Shown: piece by piece, positions 1 to 8,856 of the stretch
Numbering within the stretch: position 1 is the stretch's first letter
Layout of the letters: each line of letters starts with the position of its first letter
From: Prostheceraeus crozeri
Taxonomy: Eukaryota; Platyhelminthes; Polycladida; Euryleptidae
Reading direction: 5' to 3'
Length of the DNA: 64,000 bases
Assembly (NCBI GenBank): GCA_907163375.1
Contig: CAJQUW010012890.1
Coordinates: 372,001-436,000 of the forward strand
The notes under the pieces: generated by a model
What the model saw: the letters and a program-made list of their open reading frames with translations, nothing else
Database searches by the model: none
What the model was told of the DNA's origin: nothing
Translations under genes and position numbers: made by a program

Positions 1-835
1 TCTGTGGTGATCTCAGTCTGTTTGCGGATGACACCAATCTAATCGTAAGTGATGGGACTCTTGAATGTGCCATAGAAAAAGCCCAAATGTCATTGGACAA
101 AATTCAAGCATGGATGAAATATAATAGACTAAAGCTAAACTTAGGAAAATGTGAATATTTGTTCATTCCTCCCAAGCTCCAAACCAAAAATGTCCATTTT
201 GATTTGACAATAGAAAACTGCAAGTTATCTCAAGTAGACAGCACCTTGGAATCAAATTCGATAATAACTTTAAATTTGATAATCATATCTCATCGATAAT
301 CAATAAATTGAAAACATTTATACCGACATTATACAAGCTAAGAGATATCATGCCATTAAAAACATTACGCGTACTACACGAACAACTATGTCTCCCTTCT
401 ATTCAATACTGCTTAATAGCATATGGTAGTGGCAACAAACGGTCACTTAACAAACTACAGCGTTTACATAAGACCTTGATCAAGATAATATACCGCAAGG
501 AAAAACAGACATTGGATATATCGTTTTACAAAAGTGAACAGTATATGAATGTGGAAACTATGCATGAATTCGAGCTACTGACTCTCGCATATAAAATAAA
601 ATACAATGATAGCAGCTTGCCAGCATACTACAAAACCCATTTAGAAGAATCAACTAGGCGTAGTGAAAACTTTAAAATCCCATATTTTAGTACATCACTA
701 GAGCAAAAGAGTAGTAAATTTAGAATACCATTTTCGTGGAATGGTCTTCCGAGCAACATTGAAAAAGCTAAAACAACAAAAGAATTCAAGCAAAAATTAA
801 AATCACTAATGATGGATAAAATGAATTACTTTTGA
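1..835 (+). pseudogene. LINE reverse transcriptase, C-terminal part, frameshifted
   Basis: The window opens inside the palm of a non-LTR retrotransposon reverse transcriptase. The first frame carries the catalytic motif LFADDTNL (bases about 20-43) followed by the SLDKIQAWMKYNRLKLN stretch usual after motif C. Around base 245 the reading moves to another frame (LGIKFDNNFKFDNHISS), which continues to a stop at 833-835 through the thumb region LRVLHEQLCLPSIQYCLIAYGSG and a C-terminal FSWNGLPSNIEKAKT block. A single-base indel near 245 therefore breaks the ORF, and the 5' end lies outside the window. The family looks like the CR1/Jockey side of LINEs; the exact clade is not determined. Confidence 0.88.
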
Positions 836-1157
836 TATGATGTGCATAATTCTGCATGAGTAGGTCAAATATCCTTCTATGTGCTTTATAATTATGCGTG
901 CATGCATAATGTACATACCCGTATTATATATTCTAATATACACGTGTTCTTGTATTATTCTGTACTCGTATTATACATTTTCTTTCTTGAGAGCAAAAAA
1001 TAGGGCCAGGCCTTATACCCCATGTGCGGGTCATCTGGTCCTTTTCTCCAATTGACAGTCTTTACGTTATGTCATGAAAAATTTGTATTCACATTTGTAA
1101 AAGATGCATGAAACTCATTTTGTTTGGGGAATAAATATATTTTCTATTCTATTCTAT
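836..1157 (+). mobile_element. LINE 3' untranslated region and tail
   Basis: This non-coding stretch directly follows the reverse-transcriptase stop. It contains a short GC-richer block (gggccaggccttatacccc, near 1000-1020), an AATAAA at 1130-1135, and ends in three TTCTA repeats (about 1140-1157), a simple-repeat tail typical of many non-LTR elements. It marks the 3' boundary of the LINE copy. Confidence 0.65.
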
Positions 1158-1995
1158 ATGTAGCCTAAGTGTATATCGGCACAGCACCTACATTAGCGAG
1201 ATAAGTAATTAAGCCCCGTGAAACAATTGACGTCATGCATAGAACGCCGGATTATCGGAATGTGACTGTTTTCATCATAAAACATTGCGACTTGCGAGAG
1301 TATACAATGCATTGAAAGCTCCCTGAGACCTTCACCCAGAGAGTTTAAATTCCATCAGCCACGAAATTTCATTTGATGATAGAAAACAAGAGAGTGTATC
1401 AAAATAAAAATGCAATTTATTTATAGTTTTTTATCATATGAGACGATACAATATAAGAATCCATGTATAAATACCAAAATCACTGTTGAGAAATTATTAT
1501 TATTATTGAATTCATGAGTCTCAATCATACAAAACAAAGACTTACTCACTATAGCCAACACACAGGGACATTGCGCCCAAGAAGCCAAATTATACCTACG
1601 ACAAGTGTTCAAGCAGCGATTGAATAAAAAATCGTTGGAAAATGATGAAAAACGTCACGACTATATAGAGGATAAATGCAGACGTTGCTTTCATCATTTT
1701 CGTCACTCCAACAAACAACTTACAAAACGATGAAATCACCAACTACTTTGGGCTGCATGCAAAGCGTCGAGGCGTTCTAGATTCACACGATGAAGCCAGG
1801 ACGGGAGGGAGTTTTCAGTTCAGTCCATCAAATCACAACCCAAAACGGGCGAGTGTGTAGGAGGCAAAATTCACATTGGAAGCCTCGCCGTAATCCAACA
1901 AATGTCCAAGGAGGCCGGGAATCGTGGTGTCATCATGGAGGCATCACCACAAATATCCGATGAGGAAAGGAGTTGTACAAGTGACCATCAGAGCT
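1158..1995. other. Unassigned intergenic stretch
   Basis: No gene, RNA or clear repeat was recognised. The short open frames here have no coding character. It lies downstream of the minus-strand receptor gene and after the LINE tail. Confidence 0.5.
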
Positions 1996-2115
1996 TTCGG
2001 CCAATCAAAGCTTGATGTCCCATACTCTCAGCCAATCAGAATGCGACGTCAAAAGCTTTCAGTTAATCAGAATGTGATGCCCTACACTCAAAGGCAATCA
2101 GAATGCGACATTATC
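1996..2115. repeat. Four degenerate 31-32 bp repeats with CAATCAGAATG core
   Basis: The core CCAATCA or TAATCAGAATG recurs at about 2001, 2032, 2064 and 2095, giving a period of 31-32 bp. The cores read AGCCAATCAGAATGCGAC and close variants, and each includes a CCAAT-like word. A second small array with the complementary ATTGG word lies at 3198-3305. Confidence 0.6.
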
Positions 2116-2676
2116 TTGAGTTATTTCGTCTATATCGTAAATAAACTTCGAGGAATCACTAGAATCACTAGAGTCAAATAGGAATATCAAAAATCTTTGA
2201 TCAAATTAAAGAATCAGAATTTACTATAGATTAATGACGTATCTCCAGGGAATAGCGGAATAACTCTAAGTATCTTGGTTTGTTTATGGAAGTCCAAGAT
2301 GGTATCCGTTTGACAATTATGCCTTCTAATAGGACTGTCAGTGTCAGTGCAGATGAGAATACGATTTTCTACTCATTCATTTCTTTCAAAAAAGAAAATT
2401 AGAAAAATACGCTCATTCATGAACGGGCAACGTTTCGTGTCTTAGGCATTTCTGAAGCCTACTGACCATTCTGCTTCACGAAACCATCCTGTTTTAATCG
2501 TGTATATTTTACTTGTTTTTCAGGAGAAAAATCCAATTCTCAGTCAAAATGATGGATATAAACTATAAGCACTCTAATGCACTTGAACACTAGCTACCAC
2601 TTATGTCAAATGCGAATGTCGTGATCCTAGTTAATGGTGAGGGTTTGATCCTGCTAATTGACACATTTGCCTGTAA

Positions 2677-2748
2677 GCGGTTGTAGCTCAGTTGGTAGAG
2701 CAGAGGTCCAGCTAACCTGGGTCGCAGGTTCGAATCCTGCCGGCAGCA
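2677..2748 (+). tRNA. tRNA-like sequence (SINE head or tRNA pseudogene, anticodon AGC)
   Basis: A 72-nt cloverleaf can be drawn. The D arm is GCTC/GAGC, the T arm GCAGG/CCTGC with loop TTCGAAT, and the anticodon stem has four pairs around loop CCAGCTA (anticodon AGC, alanine). Box A (TAGCTCAGTTGGTAGAGC) and box B (GGTTCGAATCC) of the RNA polymerase III promoter are intact, and a TTTT terminator follows at about 2752. Against a working tRNA: position 33 is C rather than the nearly invariant U, the acceptor stem has a G:A mismatch at 3:70 and two G:U pairs, and the anticodon stem has a G:G mismatch. A tRNA-derived SINE head or pseudogene is more likely. Confidence 0.6.
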
Positions 2749-3163
2749 CATCTTTTGTGTGGCAATTAATCTATCGTTAATTTCATTTCATTCTACTGTT
2801 AATTACTTCCATGGAGACCCGCGATAATTCTGTTCTAAAAGAGTTGCATTGGACCTATCCAGCAATTTTGTCCAAGAAGCAAACTCATCAAATACTTCAT
2901 TTCCGCAGATATTTAGTACAGGATAGACATCTCGAAAAAAATATTTCAACCATGCATGAGACATGCCGGCACCAACACTGTCAACACAGCCTTCGATGTT
3001 TCATGGAAGTGGCTTTAATCATTGGCTGACAATGACAGACTTTCTCATGGAAATTTAGCCGTTTATTCTCCGCTACAACATAGAAAGCATGAACATGGAC
3101 ATGACATGTAACTAACTCAAGATATCAAATTAGATGCTGACAATCAGATCTCTATGACAGTTA

Positions 3164-3169
3164 TTTATT
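3164..3169 (-). promoter_or_regulatory. Putative poly(A) signal AATAAA of the receptor gene
   Basis: The plus strand reads TTTATT, i.e. AATAAA on the minus strand, 218 bases past the stop codon of the last exon. It is the first canonical signal I noticed downstream of that stop. The implied 3' UTR (about 3386 to 3145) contains the small 33-bp array at 3198-3305. No transcript evidence is available. Confidence 0.45.
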
Positions 3170-3197
3170 GCCATGATAAACACAAAAATCCTATACG

Positions 3198-3305
3198 TTG
3201 ACTGCAATCTGAATTCTGCCCTCTGATTGGCTGACTGTAATCTGAATCCTTCTATCTGATTGACTGACTGCAATCTGAATTCTGCCATCCGATTGGCTGA
3301 CTGAA
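3198..3305. repeat. About three 33-bp repeats with CTGATTGGCTGACTG core
   Basis: The word GATTGG/GATTGA recurs at 3225, 3258 and 3291, exactly 33 bp apart. Each is followed by CTGACTG and by a TAATCTGAATCCT-like stretch. The core is roughly the reverse complement of the CCAATCAGAATG core at 1996-2115. It lies in the presumed 3' UTR of the receptor gene. Confidence 0.7.
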
Positions 3306-3386
3306 TTTACTGAGAGACCCTCATGATCGGCATTCTAGCCTCCATGATGACACACACTCTCCGTGGACTACATTCTGACCATCACA

Positions 3387-3644
3387 TCAGACCATGTAAT
3401 CATTCCCGGACCTCAGGATCGTACTGGTGACGCTGCCAGTAGGAGTGTATCTGATCACCGTGTCAGCGGTCGTGGTGGTCACAGGATTGTTGTTCGCCAT
3501 CGGTGGAGGAGGCATTTGGCGGATATTTGGAGAACTTCCTCGTGAACTACAGGGAGCAGGATATGCAGGCATCGGGCCAGGATGGAAATTCGCGACGTCC
3601 GTTGGATGAGAATTGAGAGTACTTGAGTTCGAATCATTTCCAGG
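3387..3644 (-). CDS. Receptor gene, terminal exon: proline-rich C-terminus ending DYMV
   Basis: The exon begins after a good acceptor (tttctctcttcag, plus positions 3645-3657) in phase 0, matching the phase-0 end of the exon at 11585, and runs 85 codons to a TGA at 3389-3387. The peptide is rich in Ser, Pro, Thr and Asn. It has a QMPPPPM run that could bind SH3, WW or EVH1-type domains, a tyrosine in VIRYTPTG, and the final residues NDYMV. The last three fit a hydrophobic-x-hydrophobic (class II) PDZ ligand. There is no enzymatic domain. The overlapping plus-strand ORFs at 3363-3609 are shadows. The exon call is strong because splice site, phase and composition agree; the protein family is not certain. 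Confidence 0.8.
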   Translation of the reverse strand, partial: PGNDSNSSTLNSHPTDVANFHPGPMPAYPAPCSSRGSSPNIRQMPPPPMANNNPVTTTTADTVIRYTPTGSVTSTILRSGNDYMV

Positions 3645-4378
3645 CTGAAGAGAGAAAGTCATTATCAAGAACGGCGCTTTGGGGCAGGGAGATGGTGATT
3701 TTTGAAGTTTTCGATTGATATCGCTCTCCCTGAGACCTTGCTAACGGTTGGTTAGTATTTGGGGTCTTTTCTGACCCCTAACATTTGACCATAAGAAGTG
3801 AGATAGAAGGAGAATTTATATTAAAATCTAAATACACGGTAAAATCACAATTTATCCTCAGCTACTCAAGTGTGACATCTCTCCAAGATTTTTGTTTGCA
3901 GGTTCTTCTGTGACAGTAAATAATTCAATGTCCTTTTTGGGGTCTCTAAAGATCCCCGATATTTTCGTTGCATAATTTTACGATTTGATATTCTTACAAG
4001 TCTAGCATTTGCTTAATCCTCAATCTTTATTTATTCTTATGTCTACTTACTTGATGAAGCTCTTTGCATACGATTCGCTTCTAGTCGTCATATTGGTGCA
4101 CACTTATATCTATTGTAGTCTCGCATCAGCCGTCGAAATGAGTCGGTGTATACATGTATTGTAGTGCTACATCGCTGACAAGAATATTTGCATGACAACA
4201 GCACTACGTTCGCTGGAACATATCGCAGAAACCGAGTAGAATTGCCCATTATGACAACTCGAACACCGAAACAACCAAAAGGAACCACGACCTAGATGAC
4301 AAAATCTAGCTGGCATCTTACACTGACAAAAAAGCTAATCAACCTGTTCTACTTGGAAGTGCGGAACAACGGGCTATT
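3645..4378. other. Intron sequence before the Harbinger insertion
   Basis: This is the 3' end (in transcript sense) of the intron between exons 11751-11585 and 3644-3387. I see no feature in it apart from the splice acceptor at its exon edge and the ATT at 4376-4378, which is duplicated at 7409-7411 by the transposon insertion. Confidence 0.5.
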
Positions 4379-4941
4379 GGGCCGTATTCCAGAACCTCCC
4401 TTAATTTTTCTCGCAAGGCCGCCTTGACCAAGGGAGGCATTTCCAAGGTGCCCTTATTCAAGGCAGACTTGACTTACAGGTATTCCAGAACGTACCTTTG
4501 AAGCTCCCTTCATGAAGGAGTTCCTTACTGCTAAGTCTCCCTTCAGTTGCTGCAAAACTTCATGGCACTCAAGGCCACCTTGAATAAGGTCGACCTTAAG
4601 TAAAGTCGTGACAAGTCGTGAAACTGCAACAGTTTGTCACAATTTGTTACATTGTTCATTGTCATCAATACCCATTCAATCAGTAGAAAGGTCAGTTAAT
4701 CAAGCATTAACAGCGTTATTGCAGTGGACCGCTTTTGCAGACGTCATGATTTGACAACATAGCTACATGCACGCGAATTGATGGAACGTCCATTATTGAT
4801 TGACCAAAACATTAATCACCATTGTCAAATACATGCATCATTTTTAGCATAGATCAATCAATCAATCTATTCAACATGCTGCAGATATTTAATTGCACGG
4901 AGCAAAGGTTTTGTCATTGTGCCTGAAGACTTGTTTTGAGT

Positions 4942-5356
4942 ATGCTAAAAATGAACAGGCCGATGAAAGCAAAAAGACGCTTCTTCTCACAGCTAGAGAA
5001 GAACCTGCTGTTTGAGCTGATAGCAAAGCACAGGCATGTTATTGAAAACAAGCAGAACACCGCTGAGAGTCTGAAGGCTAAGGATGATTCTTGGACGAGG
5101 ATTTGTGACGCCTTCAATTCGCATAAAGGAATCGAGACAACTTCTGTAAAGTCGCTGAAGAAGTTATGGGACAGCATAAAAACCAGTGCGAAGAAGCAAG
5201 TGTCTCAAGATAAAAAGGAGAGATATAAAACCGGCGGTGGACCACCAGCAAGAGAATCGGAGACATCTGACTTTTCTCATCACGTGATATCCCTTGTAGG
5301 GAGCAATGTCCTGCATCCTCTGCGTAACAACTTTGACGATGATGCCTCATATCATG
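4942..5356 (+). CDS. Harbinger accessory protein, exon 1: SANT/Myb-like DNA-binding domain
   Basis: The ATG at 4942 starts a 138-codon exon ending at a GTAAGT donor (5357). Residues about 15-80 form a Myb/SANT-like trihelix domain: FSQLEKNLLFELIAKH (helix 1), a central SWTRICDAFNSH with conserved Trp, and SVKSLKKLWDSIKTSAKK with the recognition-helix pattern LxKLWDxIK. In Harbinger elements such proteins bind the subterminal repeats and help bring the transposase into the nucleus. The exon ends in phase 1, fitting the acceptor at 5420. A TTG six bases upstream is in frame but the ATG is preferred. Intact as far as it goes. Confidence 0.85.
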
Positions 5357-5420
5357 GTAAGTAAGATGATTCCTTCAATATGTCTGTACACACGATTATT
5401 TATTCTCTCTCATTTTTTAG

Positions 5421-5826
5421 ATGAGACCGTGACCTGTGTGCCAGAAGCTTCGACGCCAGGTGCATGCACATCTGCGTCGTTGAATGTAGAGGAATCAACG
5501 AGAGAGAGAGATCAGAGTCCTCAACGTCGGATTCAGAGGACCAATCTGAAGTTGTGGACGTGAAGGGATCTCGAAAGCGTGGAAGAAAAATCAACATACC
5601 ATCTTCAGGAACATACAAGAGATCAATTGAAATGCGAGAGCTTGAACATGATCTGCAGATGAAAAGGCTACGGCAGCAAATTCGATTTGACGAGGAGGAA
5701 CATGAGGCCAGAATTAATCTCTTGAAGGCCCAACAGCAACTCATTGCTACATTTCAAGAGAAGGCAAGTCACTCTGAAGAAGCTAGCAACTATGGCATCT
5801 ATGACATTTATAGACAACTCCATTAA
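5421..5826 (+). pseudogene. Harbinger accessory protein, exon 2, frameshifted at a GA repeat
   Basis: The exon follows an acceptor (ttttttag, ending 5420) in phase 1. From there the frame reads DETVTCVPEASTPGA and then runs into a TGA at about 5563. The rest of the protein is in another frame up to the TAA at 5824-5826: an acidic serine stretch (SESSTSDSEDQSEVVDV), a basic patch (GSRKRGRK, nuclear-localisation-like) and a charged helical C-terminus likely to form a coiled coil (MRELEHDLQMKRLRQQ onward). The switch falls near a GAGAGAGAGA run at about 5501-5511, where slippage by one base is easy. The copy is therefore broken, unless this is an assembly error or an unrecognised small intron. 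Confidence 0.75.
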
Positions 5827-6065
5827 TACGGCGCGTGTGTAATAAAATTTGTGATTGGACATGACGTGATCGAGTTTTTGCATTTTACATTGATGCTTGA
5901 CTAATTGGGAATGCTGGCACTTACAATTTTTGCTGGAAAGACCGATGTTCTTTCAATGATGTGTAGGCCCTTAAGCCTGCACATAAAATCTTTGCACCCT
6001 TTTCATGAATTCCATTTTTTGCCTCAAAGTTATAAAAATAAGAAAATTGCTTAAATTGAGACTCT

Positions 6066-7127
6066 TTATTGAAAATACTGCTGGACAATCAAATGTCGAG
6101 CAGCATTTCCCTTGGAATTATCCTCTAAATTCAGTGCATCAGTCTCAACGTTATCTGCAGGAAAAGAACCATTCTCATCGATGCTGTCTTCAAAGTCTGG
6201 CTCCTTCATTATAACTGCTATATTCTGTAATACAGCTGTTGCAATGATAATGGCCATGTTAGTTGACATTTTGCATCTCAATCCAAATGTCATGCAGGGG
6301 AACCTGCGCTTCCAAACACCAAATAGTCTTTTAATACTTGATCGTGTCTTTGTATGAGCACAATTGTAGTGGGCCTCACCACTTCCATCTGAGTTCCTGA
6401 ACGGGACCATCAAAAAGGGTAGACAAGGATAGCCTTTGTCACCCAGCAATAAGCCATTGTATTCACCATTTTCAAAGCGAGTACATATGAGGCTATTGTC
6501 AAAAATCCGGGAATCATGCGTTGATCCTGGCCACCTAGCAACAATATTGACAAATTTCATGTCAGCATCACAAATTCCTTGCACGTTTAGAGACAATTTC
6601 GACTTTCTATTTCTGTAGATCTCTCGGTCTTCAACATTGCGCACTTCCACAGGAATATGAGTGCCATCTACACAACCCAAAACACGTGGAAATCCCGACA
6701 CTTCGAAAAACTTGGTCATCGTTGAGATGACTTCAGAACCTTCGGGAAATTTGATTAATAGCGGACGCTTTCTCGCAATGGCCTCAAATACTTTCTGCAC
6801 AATCTTGCTCAATGTCGACTGGGAAAGTTTGAACAAGTCACCAATGACAATTTGGAAACTGCCACTCGCAAAGTATCGAAGGGCAACTTTCAATTGAATG
6901 GAAGGCGGTGCAGGACTTCCTCGATTATTGAGTGGTTCGGAAAGATCGTCTTTCAATGAGCACAGAATATAGCAGAATCCTCTTCTGGTGAAGCGATACC
7001 TCTGGAAAAACGGAATCTCGGTTAAAATGGTGTCAAGATCTTCGTAGATTCGAGCATGGTGTTCACATCTTGAATTGGCAAAGTCCAGTCGACCTATTTC
7101 TGCTGATCTTCTGATATAGTCACTCAT
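6066..7127 (-). CDS. Harbinger transposase (HARBI1-like), full length, third catalytic residue E changed to K
   Basis: An uninterrupted 353-codon ORF matches the DDE_Tnp_4/HARBI1 transposase layout. An N-terminal helical region includes the HTH-like block FQIVIGDLFKLSQSTLSKIV. Catalytic motif 1 is VLGCVDGTHIPVEV (Asp), followed by the WPGSTHDSRIF Asp motif and LLLGDKGYPCLPFLMVP. The last motif, usually R-x-x-I/V-E-R-x-F-G, reads TRSSIKRLFGVWKRRF, so the catalytic Glu is Lys (codon AAA). The family normally cuts both strands at the TIRs and needs all three acidic residues. The reading frame looks young but this copy should be catalytically dead. Length is normal for the family. Start chosen at the ATG giving MSDYIRR. 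Confidence 0.93.
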   Translation of the reverse strand: MSDYIRRSAEIGRLDFANSRCEHHARIYEDLDTILTEIPFFQRYRFTRRGFCYILCSLKDDLSEPLNNRGSPAPPSIQLKVALRYFASGSFQIVIGDLFKLSQSTLSKIVQKVFEAIARKRPLLIKFPEGSEVISTMTKFFEVSGFPRVLGCVDGTHIPVEVRNVEDREIYRNRKSKLSLNVQGICDADMKFVNIVARWPGSTHDSRIFDNSLICTRFENGEYNGLLLGDKGYPCLPFLMVPFRNSDGSGEAHYNCAHTKTRSSIKRLFGVWKRRFPCMTFGLRCKMSTNMAIIIATAVLQNIAVIMKEPDFEDSIDENGSFPADNVETDALNLEDNSKGNAARHLIVQQYFQ

Positions 7128-7411
7128 TTCGGCAGAGACTGTCGTGTTGCTGTAGACCGATATTCTAAGCTTTCAAGGGAGCTCTCAGCTGGCCTTAGAA
7201 ATCGAGCAAAATTTTATAGATATCGAGAGCTCCCTTCACATTGAAAAACGTTCTGGAATACAATCCACCTTATCTCAAGGGAGGGTTTCAAGGCCGCCTT
7301 GAGTGGACAGATGCAAACAGCATCTGGAATTCGATAAGGCTGCCTTGAAAATCGAACAATAGAGTTAAGGGAGCCTTGAAACTCAAGGTTGGTTCTGGAA
7401 TACGGCCCATT

Positions 7412-7833
7412 ATATCAGCAGTTTTTGAAAAACCGGGCGTAATCAACGATTACAACAAATACAGAAGTGATGTGGACAATCTTGACCACAAATTGTGTAT
7501 ATTTACGAGCAAAATGAAATCATGTAGGTGGACTATGGCAATTTTCTTCAGCACGGTGAATTAGAAGCTGCAGTTTAAATTGCATTTCAACTGGTGGAGA
7601 GATTTCAGCATTCAACAATATTTTCCCACATTATTATTAGGCTACAAATCTCTCGCAGTGTAGATTGTTAGATTCTCATGTCTTTGCCGACTCATTATCA
7701 TTAAAAGCATATAAGTCTTCATACCTTTCGACGGAGGGTCAACGGTTGTATTGCATTTTAATGGAGAAATTTTAACCAATGCGTGTTATGGACAACTTTG
7801 GAGAAGTGGCATGAATGACAGAATGCAGTGACA
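7412..7833. other. Intron, nothing recognised
   Basis: Between the Harbinger and the next inverted-repeat element there is only AT-rich sequence with short chance ORFs. Confidence 0.45.
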
Positions 7834-7835
7834 TA

Positions 7836-8854
7836 CAGGGTGCGGTATAAAAAATGTGACTAAATCTTTATGTGTGTAGCACAACTTTCCAATTATCCAA
7901 CAGAAATTAACAAATAAGGTCTCATTTTGAAGCCAATATACATCTCTATTACCATAATTAAAACTGCACTTGATTGTATTTGAGAATGAGAGTTCAGTAT
8001 GCAGAAGAACTCGAAATCCAAAATCTAGATGAAAAGAACAACGACTGAATGGAAAAGCTAGCCTTCTTCCAATTTTTTACTTAAGCGATGATCATCATGG
8101 CGAAGTCTTGCTGTTGCAGATGATCACACAACATCAATTGGGTGATGACTGGATCAGCCTTCAGTAATCACACCTTATAACGAAACGCCAGAAATTTCGC
8201 ATTTCCGTGTTTCATTTCTTCCAAAGTCTCCACGTCGCTCAACCCTACACATTTTCATTTTTCTTCATGACGGTTTCTCTTTATCTCGTTACCCATTTTA
8301 CAAGTGGTCTAGTGCAGATGCAAGTGATGTATAGACATTCTACTCATTGTTTGACTAATTCTTTATCTCTCTACTCACCTCGACTTATAGTTTGACAATT
8401 CAATGACAAAATTGAACAAAGATGTTAAGCTACATATATTTTGTCATTCTAAATTTGAAATTCGTTTTTGCGGATAGTTCATAGATATGGAAGTTGTATT
8501 GTTTTCTGATGGAAGACACATGATGCTCTGGGCATTGATTTCCATATAAAAAATATCATTCCGAAAGATATTTGATTCAGCACATCCATCCCTTTATCCA
8601 CCTACAAACATTCAGGATTGAAATGAAAGCTGTTTGGTCACTTGCAACAATGGCGTAAAGAATTGGAAGTAGGAATTGAAAACGTTTGCGGTTTAACTTG
8701 GAAAGAAATGGAACAACATAATATGAAATTTCTGGCCCTTTTCAATGAAATATGAAAATTCTAGCGTTCAAAATGAGACTTTATTTTCAATTTTTGTTGG
8801 ATAATTAAGTTATGATACATTACAATTTAGTCACATTTTTTATGCCGCACCCTG
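7836..8854. mobile_element. Non-autonomous TA-flanked TIR element (mariner-like), 1019 bp
   Basis: The ends are inverted copies beginning CAGGGTGCGGYATAAAAAA, flanked by TA on both sides (7834-7835, 8855-8856). Similarity between the arms continues about 110-130 bp inward, including AATTATCCAACARAAATT and GTCTCATTTTGAA words. TA duplication and a CAGGGTG end are typical of Tc1/mariner elements. No transposase frame was found, so it is a non-autonomous or decayed copy. Confidence 0.8.
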
Positions 8855-8856
8855 TA

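Larger units (their letters stand above)
4379..7408. mobile_element. PIF/Harbinger DNA transposon, 3030 bp, TSD ATT
   Basis: The ends are terminal inverted repeats GGGCCGTATTCCAGAACC, flanked by ATT on both sides (4376-4378 and 7409-7411), the 3-bp target duplication expected for PIF/Harbinger. Two genes lie inside: a plus-strand SANT/Myb-like DNA-binding protein (4942-5826, two exons) and a minus-strand DDE transposase (7127-6066). This is the standard two-gene Harbinger design, with convergent transcription. Subterminal regions are dense in TCCCTT and CAAGGC words in both orientations. A second, shorter copy of the end motif (attccagaacgt) lies inside each end at about 4491 and 7248. The element sits in an intron of the receptor gene. 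Confidence 0.95.
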
